From assembly GCF_003226555.1 (NCBI RefSeq), contig NZ_QKQS01000008.1, positions 1-64,000 on the forward strand: a DNA stretch of 64,000 nucleotides, written 5' to 3'. Numbering within the stretch: the stretch's first letter is position 1; each line of letters begins with the position of its first letter. Source of the DNA: Rhodopseudomonas palustris (GTDB taxonomy: Bacteria; Pseudomonadota; Alphaproteobacteria; Rhizobiales; Xanthobacteraceae). The notes under the pieces were generated by a model. It saw only the letters and a program-made list of their open reading frames with translations. It ran no database searches and was not told the origin of the DNA. Below are positions 56,011 to 64,000 of the stretch, one piece after another. The position numbers and the translations under genes are program-made.

Positions 56011-56559
56011 CGCCAGGTCCCGAGAGCTGTTGATTCTACGAGGTCACCAGGTCGGACGACGATCTTGTGACCGCGCTACTTGTCAGCACAAAGGATGATG
56101 AAAGCGTTGTTCGAATCGAGACGATATGCTGGCTGATTGGTCTTGGTTAGAAGTTGGTTTCGGGTTGCAACGACGGGCGATAACAATAGCCGCGAAAAGC
56201 GGCTTACTGATTGTGACACCCGATTTTTTCGCGCGGGGATGGTTGTTCTCAGCTATCAGACCGCTTCATCGATTGATTGAAGCTCATCTGGCCGTTCTCG
56301 AGAGAACAGCCCTGATGCCGAGGAGCCCGGCAGATCCGGCGTGTCGAAGGATGATACGATGCATCCCACGGCGCCCATGGCTCGAGAAGGCTTTGCGCAT
56401 TCTCTGCTCCATGAGGATTGCGCCTGCGGTCAGCATTCCGCAGTTGCAATCTTATCAAAACAGAGCAGCTCTGGCTGCTGACCTCTGGTCGTCTTGGATC
56501 TCCGCACAACCAGAAGCCATGCCGGCCGACGAATTCACCGCCGACCGGCGATCGTGCAA
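56011..56559. other. Gene-free stretch between the GGDEF-EAL gene and usg
   Basis: About 550 bases hold no frame with family character. The plus-strand frame 56126-56716 runs antisense into usg, so I regard it as chance. The GGDEF-EAL gene promoter should lie in the first part. The base composition is less GC-rich than the neighbours, as for non-coding DNA here. Confidence 0.45.
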
Positions 56560-56844
56560 TCAGTGCAGTCTGAAGACGCCGTCGACGGCGCGCAGCTCGG
56601 CCGGCTTGATCAGCTTGGAATGCGCGACGGTGACGGCGAACAGCGGCCCCTCGAGCTTCGACTTCCAGAAACTGAGAAAGTCGTTCAGGGCGGGGAAATC
56701 AGGCGCGAGGTCGTAGTCTTGCCACGTGTAGCTTTGCAGCAACCACTGCCGGTCCGGGCGGCGATAAAGAATCTCGGCCGTCGTCAGACCGTAGCCGAGC
56801 ACCTGTTTCCTGAAGTCCTCAGAAACTGCACCTCGTTCGACCAT
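56560..56844 (-). CDS. usg: Usg family protein
   Basis: This 94-residue protein is Usg, a small protein conserved in alphaproteobacteria and named for its position upstream of trp genes in some of them. The match covers nearly all of it: FRKQVLGYGLTTAEILYRRP, LQSYTWQDYDLAPDFPALND, FLSFWKSKLEGPLFAVTVAH and SKLIKPAELRAVDGVFRLH. Its function is unknown. There are no trp genes near. It is divergent from groES, with over 400 bases between them, so it has its own promoter. GGAGGA-like sequence lies upstream of the ATG at 56844. Confidence 0.92.
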   Translation of the reverse strand: MVERGAVSEDFRKQVLGYGLTTAEILYRRPDRQWLLQSYTWQDYDLAPDFPALNDFLSFWKSKLEGPLFAVTVAHSKLIKPAELRAVDGVFRLH

Positions 56845-57171
56845 AAATCCTCCTTCCCGAACCAGCCATTCCGCAACAGTTCGCGACCGGGATTGCGTGG
56901 GAATGCCGTCGTTCCGTCTGCTGTCCCCGCGGTGCCCGTCTCCGGTCTCCGCCGGGCATCGCGCAGCTGAAAATCTGACGTATCTGGGCTGGGCATCTCA
57001 AGTGCAAAATCGGTAGCAAATGCAGAAAAAGACAGCGTTGGCAGCGACTTAGATCAAGTGCTAACAGAGCCATCAAAAAGCCGGGGCAGACTGGGATTGA
57101 TTGCGGCCGCCTCTTCGTTCACCGTGGCTGGCAGATGTTCCGGGCGAGTGCTAAAAATTTCGCGCGCGGCC

Positions 57172-57200
57172 CTTGTCTCCCCAAAATCCCTCGACTATCT
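57172..57200 (+). promoter_or_regulatory. RpoH-like heat-shock promoter of groESL
   Basis: CTTGTC (57172-57177) and CTATCT (57195-57200) are separated by 17 bases, close to the alphaproteobacterial RpoH pattern CTTGAC-N17-CTATAT. It lies 82 bases before groES and just before the CIRCE element, the usual order. Confidence 0.65.
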
Positions 57201-57213
57201 CCTCGGTGTCGTG

Positions 57214-57240
57214 CTGGCACTCGGTGCTCACGACTGCCAA
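57214..57240 (+). promoter_or_regulatory. CIRCE operator (HrcA binding site) of groESL
   Basis: CTGGCACTC (57214-57222), nine bases, then GACTGCCAA (57232-57240). Each arm matches seven of nine bases of the CIRCE consensus (TTAGCACTC-N9-GAGTGCTAA) and the arms are near-perfect inverse complements. HrcA would repress the operon here. It lies about 15 bases after the proposed heat-shock promoter, so a repressor could block the start of transcription. Confidence 0.78.
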
Positions 57241-57282
57241 TTCAGATTTTCTGAGATAATTCAGAAACTTAGGAGGACTTGC

Positions 57283-57597
57283 ATGAACTTCCGTCCGCTT
57301 CACGACCGCGTCGTGGTCAAGCGCATCGACGCCGAAGAGAAGACCGCTGGCGGTATCATCATTCCTGACTCGGCCAAGGAAAAGCCCTCGCAGGGCGAGA
57401 TCGTCGCCGTCGGCCCGGGTGGCCGCGACGAAGCCGGCAAGCTGATCCCGATCGACCTCAAGGTCGGCGACCGTGTGCTGTTCGGCAAGTGGAGCGGCAC
57501 CGAAGTCAAGATCGACGGCAAAGAGCTGCTGATCATGAAGGAAAGCGACATCATGGGCGTCATCACCGACGCCGGCGCCAAGAAGAAGGCGGCCTGA
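57283..57597 (+). CDS. groES: Co-chaperonin GroES
   Basis: This 104-residue protein forms the heptameric lid of the GroEL chamber. It begins [20 protein letters not shown], the mobile loop is [20 protein letters not shown], and [40 protein letters not shown] and ESDIMGVIT complete the barrel. An AGGAGG site stands five bases before the ATG at 57283. The upstream region holds an RpoH-like promoter and a CIRCE operator. groEL follows after 152 bases, which contain a palindromic repeat. Confidence 0.97.
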   Translation: MNFRPLHDRVVVKRIDAEEKTAGGIIIPDSAKEKPSQGEIVAVGPGGRDEAGKLIPIDLKVGDRVLFGKWSGTEVKIDGKELLIMKESDIMGVITDAGAKKKAA

Positions 57598-57609
57598 GCC
57601 TTTGGAGGT

Positions 57610-59390
<1,781 letters not shown>

Positions 59391-59418
59391 GCGAAGCCTA
59401 AAGTCGCAGAGACAACGA

Positions 59419-59446
59419 AGCCCGGGAGCGATCCCGGGCTTTTTTG
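59419..59446 (+). terminator. Rho-independent terminator of groESL
   Basis: AAGCCCGGGA (59419-59428) and TCCCGGGCTT (59433-59442) form a ten-base stem with a GCGA loop, followed by a run of T to 59446. It begins 29 bases after the groEL stop codon. Confidence 0.9.
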
Positions 59447-59477
59447 TTGGCAGACCGGGTACTCACCCCCCTCGTTC

Positions 59478-59513
59478 GTCATTCCGGGCTCGTGCTTCGC
59501 GCCCCGGAATGAC
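59478..59513. repeat. Palindromic repeat (ATTCCGGGG family), short unit
   Basis: GTCATTCCGGGCTCG and GCGCCCCGGAATGAC are inverse arms around a TGCTTC centre. It lies between the groEL terminator and the next gene. Confidence 0.75.
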
Positions 59514-59588
59514 GGAGAGAGGTGCATGCTATAGTCTGATCGTCCAAATCCGGAGGAAGCTCCTCCCTCTTAGAGCCGGACCAGCCCA

Positions 59589-60287
59589 ATGCCAGACCTC
59601 CCGCCTCACCTCGCCCAGCTCGAAGAGGACTTCACTGCAATCGGGCCCGACGTCATGCAGGTCGAAGAGCTCGACGGCTTCATCGCCGCGCTGCTGGTCT
59701 GCCCCGAGATGATCAAGCCCGGCGACTGGCTGCCGGCCGTGTGGGGCGGCGACGCGGACGAGCCGGCGCCGTTCTCCGATCTCGATCACGCCAACAGCAT
59801 CTTCGCGTTGATCATGCAGCACTACAACGAGATCGCGACGACGCTGGCCGAGCATCCCGAGCGCTACCGTCCGCTGATGCCCGGCATCGGCACGGGAGAC
59901 GTGGTCTGGGAGATGTGGATCGACGGCTTCGGAGCAGCCGTGGACATGTGGCCGGAGCACTGGGAGCGCCTGCAGGATGCCGACGACGCGACACGCGCGG
60001 CGTTCGACGGCCTGTCACGATTGGTCGACATCTCCGCCATGATGGTCGACATCGACCAGGCCGAACGCGAAGCCCTGGACAAGACGGCCGACGACAAAGT
60101 CATCGGCTGGATCGTCACCTTGAACGCGTGGCGAACCACGCAAGATCCGTCGCCGCGCGTGATCGAATGGGGCCCGCCAACGCCGCAGCCGCAGCCAACC
60201 CCGGCCAAGCGCACCAAGATCGGCCGCAACGAGCCGTGCCCGTGCGGCTCGGGGAAGAAGTACAAGCGATGTTGCGGGATGAATTGA
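59589..60287 (+). CDS. UPF0149/YecA-like protein with SEC-C zinc motif
   Basis: This 232-residue protein has the YecA/UPF0149 helical domain in residues 1-170: [60 protein letters not shown] and [21 protein letters not shown] Pro/Gln linker follows and then a C-terminal SEC-C motif ([19 protein letters not shown]) that binds zinc, as in SecA. Its function is unknown; YecA of E. coli is reported as a ribosome- or SecB-linked factor. It is downstream of groEL after the terminator, so it is transcribed on its own, and convergent with the autotransporter gene. Confidence 0.9.
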   Translation: MPDLPPHLAQLEEDFTAIGPDVMQVEELDGFIAALLVCPEMIKPGDWLPAVWGGDADEPAPFSDLDHANSIFALIMQHYNEIATTLAEHPERYRPLMPGIGTGDVVWEMWIDGFGAAVDMWPEHWERLQDADDATRAAFDGLSRLVDISAMMVDIDQAEREALDKTADDKVIGWIVTLNAWRTTQDPSPRVIEWGPPTPQPQPTPAKRTKIGRNEPCPCGSGKKYKRCCGMN

Positions 60288-60339
60288 AGCACCCGCGGAC
60301 GCCGGACGATGCGTTCGCCCGGCAACCCGCGTTGTCAGC

Positions 60340-63300
60340 TCAGAACGTCATCCGCAAATTGGCGCGGACGCCGTGGTCGGAGATGTTGGAGCCGACCTGG
60401 CCGGAGTAGTTGACGCTGAGCGCCGTGCTCGGGTTGAGCGCTGTGCCGAGCCCGGCTTCGAACACCGCGACGTCCCTCGCCAGCGGAATGCCCGACACCG
60501 TGAAGGCATTGCCGGTCGCGAACGCATTGGTGGCGGTCGGGATCACGTTGTTCATGGTATGCCGCCAACCGATCATGCCGTTCGCCGTCACGGCGGTGGT
60601 ACCGAGCGTCATCGCACCATTGGCGCGCAGGCCGAGAGTCGAGAACGTCGCATCGACAGTGTCGCCGGCGCTGCGTAGCGCAGCCGCTCCGCCCCGCTCG
60701 GTGAAGCCGGAGCTATCGAGGTTGACGTAGGCGAGGCCGGCGAACGGCTGCAGCGCGGCGCGGCCGAGGTCGAAACTGTAGCCGACGTCGCCATAGACCT
60801 GCGTGGTGCGCGCGTTGTAGTCCGCGGTCAGCCGGTCCGAGAAACCGGTCAACGCCACGGTGCGGCTCGACGACAGATTATGCCAGGCGTGATTGGCGCC
60901 GAAGCTGACCGCCAGCGCGTTCCAGGCACGGCCGCCATAGACGCCGACGCTGTAGGTATCGCCCGTCACCGAACCACGGCCTCCGTCGAGATTGATACTC
61001 GTCGAGCCGTAGCCGCCGACCACGCCGAGCCGCAGCGCGTTGAACAGGTCGCCATCGGCGCCGAACAGCACACCGCCAGCGTTGCGGCGGACGTCCGTCG
61101 CATTGCCGTCACCAGTCGCCTTGGCCCAGGAGCCGTAGGCACGCGCCCAAACTGCCGTGTCGGGTCCGCGAAGCGCCGACTGCACCTGCTGCGAGGTCGC
61201 CTCGCGCACGAAGCGGCTGTCGTCGAGGAGCGCGGTCTTGGCCGACGCGAAGGCTTCGCCCGAGAGCTGATCGAACGCCGCCCGTGCCGCGGTGTCGGTC
61301 GGCGATGTCGCGACCGCCGCACGCAGGCCACCGCCGGTGCCAAGTCCCTGCAGCGCACTGGCGGCGGCGCGCTGATTGGCGGTCAGCGCCGCGTCGGTGA
61401 AGCCGCGGGTCTGCACGGATTGTAGATAAACGTTGTTCGGATCGTAGCCGGCGATCAGCGAGTAGAACGCCGACACCGCGGTGTCGCCGGTGAGGATATA
61501 GCTGCCGCTGACGCCGCCGGTGGCGGTCAGCACCGTGTAGCGCGCATCGAGCGCGTAAGGTGCGCTGCCGTACTTGGTGAGCTTCAGAATCGCACCGGGA
61601 GCGATCGTTGCCGTGCCGCTCACGGCAATCACGTCCGACACCGCGCTGCCTGGTACCAGTTCGGCATTGTAAGTCGAGCCGGCAGCCTGCTGATAATTTC
61701 CGACCACCGTCAGCGTGCCGGGGCTGTTGCCCGGAGAGATTGTCGAACCAGACAGCATCTGAATTGGGCCGACCGTGCCCGAGCCCGAAAGCGCCGCCCC
61801 GCTATAGACCGTGACCGCGGAGGTTGCGCTGGAGCTGTTGACCACCATCTGACCGTCCTTGATCAGCATCGTGCCGGTGAAGCCGCCGCCGTTGCCGGAC
61901 AGCGTCAGCGCGCCGGTGCCGGTCTTCTCGATGAAGTTGAAATCGCGAAACTGCCCGGCCGCACCGACCGACAGCATCGTCAGAGACGCCGACGTGCCGG
62001 TGTTGAGAACAAGATAGTTGTCGCCAGTGCCGCCCTGAACCACGCCCTGAATGTTGGATGTGGTGGCATCGAGCACCAGCCTATTGGTGCCGTTGCCGAA
62101 CTTGATCGCCGCGCCTCCGCCTGAATTGCTGATTGTGCCCGCATTGCTGATCGTAGAGTTGCCGTTGCCGGTGACGATCGCCGCATCTGTCGTCGAATTC
62201 GTCGTGATCGTGCCAGAATTGACCAGCGAATTGGTGGTGCCGTCGAGACTGACGCCGACGCCGGTCGCGGTGACGGTGCCGCTATTGCTGACGTTGATCG
62301 CGCCGTTCGCCGTGGAGGCGACGATGCCCTGGGCGGCCGTGACCGAGCCGGCCTGGGTGATGGTGATCCCACCGCCCGCCGAGCTGGCGGAGATGCCGAC
62401 CTGATCAGCCTGGACGGTCGCACCCTGCCGGTTTTCAATCGTCGTCTGACCAAAAGTTCCGACCTTGGTGTAAATGCCGTGATGCGCGCCGTCGCCGAGA
62501 TCGGCGTGGCCGGTATTGTCACGCGCGATTGCGGTGCCGCTATTCACGATCGTGCTGTCGCCGGTCTCCGACCACGACACCAGGGCAGAATCGTCGTTGG
62601 CGGTCACAGTGCCGCTGTTTGTCACCGAGGCCGGGCCACTGTTTGACCAGGCGACAAGACCCTGCCGATAGGTAGTATCGACGGTCCCGGAGTTCTCGAT
62701 CGACGCCAAGCCGTTGTAGGCGATCGCGCGCGCGCCAGCGAGAGCCGAGCTCACCCAGCCGGAATTGACGATGCTGACTGTCAGCGGGGTGGTGCCGCCG
62801 AAATTGCCATCTGCATACAGACCGCGGGCCTGCGCCGAGGTGACATTTCCACTGTTGATCAGACTGACGCTGCCGTCATGGGTCGTCAGGGTGATGCCGT
62901 CCTGGCCCGCACCATTGGCAATGACGGTGCCCGCGTTGTCAACGGACAGGTTCCCCGAGGTCGTGTTTCGCAGCCAGATCGCTCCCATATTCTGATCCGA
63001 CCGCAGCGTGACTCCCGAGCCCACGATCACCGAGAGGCTGGCGGCGCTGCGACTCGTTTCCCACGCGAATGCCGGGTAGTTTGTCCGATACACATTGGTC
63101 GCGCCGAGAATATTGACCGTGACGTCCACAGGACCGGTAGCGCTCCCGGACGGATAGACGTCGATGCCGCCGGACGTCACCGAATCGATGGTGATGGTCG
63201 AGGCGCCTGTGATCGGGGTCATCGAGACCAGCGAACCATCGCATTGGTTTGCAGTCACGCTGCCGGAGACGCTGCACGCGGCGCGAGCAGCGGACCAACC

Positions 63301-63408
63301 GGACATCGCGCCGATCAACAGCGGTGTGAGAGCGGTCGAGATCAGCAGACGGCGAGCCGTGGAAACGGCAAGCAGTGGCTTGAGCAAAACGTCGTCCCGA
63401 GCCGCCAT
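60340..63408 (-). CDS. Autotransporter (type Va) with beta-helical passenger and C-terminal barrel
   Basis: This 1022-residue protein is an autotransporter. It has an extended signal peptide (to about residue 43, ending ARA), a long Gly/Asn/Ser/Thr-rich passenger with repeated NSGTV and NSGTI turns (residues 60-500), a linker, and a C-terminal barrel. The barrel (about 755-1022) begins VWARAYGSWAKATGDGNATD and ends LRMTF, with the terminal Phe recognised by the Bam complex. The repeated short turn pattern predicts a right-handed beta helix on the cell surface. No protease or adhesin motif is visible, so its target is unknown. GGAGGCACC precedes the ATG at 63408. A decayed second barrel lies directly upstream. 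Confidence 0.93.
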   Translation of the reverse strand: MAARDDVLLKPLLAVSTARRLLISTALTPLLIGAMSGWSAARAACSVSGSVTANQCDGSLVSMTPITGASTITIDSVTSGGIDVYPSGSATGPVDVTVNILGATNVYRTNYPAFAWETSRSAASLSVIVGSGVTLRSDQNMGAIWLRNTTSGNLSVDNAGTVIANGAGQDGITLTTHDGSVSLINSGNVTSAQARGLYADGNFGGTTPLTVSIVNSGWVSSALAGARAIAYNGLASIENSGTVDTTYRQGLVAWSNSGPASVTNSGTVTANDDSALVSWSETGDSTIVNSGTAIARDNTGHADLGDGAHHGIYTKVGTFGQTTIENRQGATVQADQVGISASSAGGGITITQAGSVTAAQGIVASTANGAINVSNSGTVTATGVGVSLDGTTNSLVNSGTITTNSTTDAAIVTGNGNSTISNAGTISNSGGGAAIKFGNGTNRLVLDATTSNIQGVVQGGTGDNYLVLNTGTSASLTMLSVGAAGQFRDFNFIEKTGTGALTLSGNGGGFTGTMLIKDGQMVVNSSSATSAVTVYSGAALSGSGTVGPIQMLSGSTISPGNSPGTLTVVGNYQQAAGSTYNAELVPGSAVSDVIAVSGTATIAPGAILKLTKYGSAPYALDARYTVLTATGGVSGSYILTGDTAVSAFYSLIAGYDPNNVYLQSVQTRGFTDAALTANQRAAASALQGLGTGGGLRAAVATSPTDTAARAAFDQLSGEAFASAKTALLDDSRFVREATSQQVQSALRGPDTAVWARAYGSWAKATGDGNATDVRRNAGGVLFGADGDLFNALRLGVVGGYGSTSINLDGGRGSVTGDTYSVGVYGGRAWNALAVSFGANHAWHNLSSSRTVALTGFSDRLTADYNARTTQVYGDVGYSFDLGRAALQPFAGLAYVNLDSSGFTERGGAAALRSAGDTVDATFSTLGLRANGAMTLGTTAVTANGMIGWRHTMNNVIPTATNAFATGNAFTVSGIPLARDVAVFEAGLGTALNPSTALSVNYSGQVGSNISDHGVRANLRMTF

Positions 63409-63438
63409 GGTGCCTCCAATTGATGAATCTTGTTGGTC

Positions 63439-64000
63439 TCACGCCCGCGGGTCGATCGGCCCGCAGCCGCACCAAGCGATGTTGAAATGTTCGTGCCGGA
63501 TGTGTTTTCCGGAACGGTCGTCGACTTCATTCAGAACGTAGCCGACCTGGATGGAGTAGTTGACGCTGAGCGCGGTACCGAGCCCGGCTTCGACGTAGGC
63601 GAGGCAGGCGAACGGCTGCAGCGCGGCGCGGCCGAGGTCGAAGCTGTAGCCGACGTCGCCATCGACCTGCGTGTCGCGGGCGTTGTAATCTGCTGTCAGC
63701 CGGTCCGAGAAGCCAGTCGGCGCTACAGCGCGGCTCGACGACAGATTGTGCCAGGCGTGATTGGCGCCGAAGCTGACCGCCAGCGCGCTCGGGGCACGGC
63801 CGCCATTGACACCAACGCTGTAGGTATCGCCTGTCACCAAACCACAGCCGCCGTCGAGATTGATCGACGTCGAGCCGTAGCCGCCGACCACACCGAGCGG
63901 CAGCTTATTGAACAGCTCGCCGTCGGCGTCGAATACCACGCCGCCGACCTTGCGCTGGTTCGGGCCGCCATCGGGACCTCGTGCAGACGGTTCTTTTTGA
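63439..64000 (-). pseudogene. Decayed duplicate of the autotransporter barrel (partial, runs off the window)
   Basis: Its translation repeats the first part of the intact barrel: GGVVFDADGELFNKLPLGVV, GGYGSTSINLDGGCGLVTGD, TYSVGVNGGRAPSALAVSFG, ANHAWHNLSSSRAVAPTGFS and DRLTADYNARDTQVDGDVGY. After LQPFACLAYV it jumps to EAGLGTALSVNYSIQVGYVL, so about 90 residues (from NLDSSGFTERGG to RDVAVF in the intact copy) are missing. The end (NEVDDRSGKHIRHEHFN) no longer resembles a barrel. The frame stays open to the window edge, so the 5' part, including any passenger, lies outside. It is on the same strand as the intact gene, with 30 bases between them. Confidence 0.82.

Noticed and set aside
56126-56716. 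196-residue plus-strand frame overlapping usg
   Set aside because: It runs antisense into the conserved usg gene and shows no family pattern or ribosome-binding site.
57038-57066. Alternative groES promoter (TTGGCA-N17-CTAACA) overlapping a CIRCE-like half site
   Set aside because: The -10 is weak, the left CIRCE arm matches only five of nine bases, and the leader would be over 200 bases. It was kept only as a possible second promoter.
57146-57154. GAGTGCTAA as a CIRCE right arm
   Set aside because: It is a perfect half site, but the matching left arm nine bases upstream is too degenerate; the element at 57214-57240 is better placed and has both arms.

Overview
The window looks like chromosome from a Rhodopseudomonas/Bradyrhizobium-type alphaproteobacterium (Nitrobacteraceae), most likely close to Rhodopseudomonas palustris. 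The reasons are high GC with strongly GC-biased third codon positions, several families of short palindromic repeats between genes that I know from this group, a groESL operon with an RpoH-like promoter and a CIRCE operator, a usg gene, and a RuBisCO-like protein paired with a cupin. No rRNA, tRNA, CRISPR array or intact transposase was recognised. The organism assignment is inference from gene content, not a database match.

Layout. Positions 1-11.3 kb are an accessory-looking patchwork of regulator/enzyme pairs: an orphan AbrB-type antitoxin, a flavin reductase, an NmrA-like reductase divergent from a LysR regulator, a glutathione S-transferase divergent from a WYL regulator around a perfect palindrome, more LysR genes, an FAD monooxygenase, an SDR, and the N-terminal stump of a deleted MFS transporter. 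A gene-free, AT-richer stretch (10.66-11.36 kb) separates this from guaA, whose 3' end is a known island integration target. From 11.4 to 22 kb there is core metabolism: guaA, an RsmB-type rRNA methyltransferase, guaB, an MFS exporter, rlmE and ppx. From 22 to 39 kb come a CoxL-like molybdenum hydroxylase subunit, an orphan branched-chain amino-acid-type binding protein, a hotdog protein, a YaiI protein, an Uup-type ABC-F ATPase, a D-threonine-aldolase-like enzyme, a flavoprotein, a four-gene catabolic operon (isomerase, quinone reductase, MaoC hydratase, SDR), a glutathione S-transferase, a wrecked MetE-like gene and gpt.

Positions 39-45 kb hold a CinA-domain protein and then the bacterial proteasome-like Anbu cassette: circularly permuted ATP-grasp, alpha-E, transglutaminase, Anbu, followed closely by a GNAT. 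From 45 to 50 kb are a CelD-type acyltransferase, an SDR, a membrane acyltransferase, and an ArsR/histidine-rich metal cassette with a palindromic operator abutting the start codon. At 50-53 kb a RuBisCO-like protein and cupin overlap, as expected for the methylthioadenosine-isoprenoid shunt, and a CNT nucleoside transporter diverges from them. Then follow a PAS/GAF/GGDEF/EAL protein broken by one extra base, usg, groES-groEL, an UPF0149/SEC-C protein, and a 1022-residue autotransporter preceded by a decayed duplicate of its barrel.

Decay is a clear theme. There are four recognisable broken genes (MFS stump, MetE-like, GGDEF-EAL, autotransporter copy) and one doubtful small one. The two most coherent functional systems are the Anbu cassette and the RLP/cupin/CNT locus. 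Both belong to described families, so I do not claim a wholly new system.
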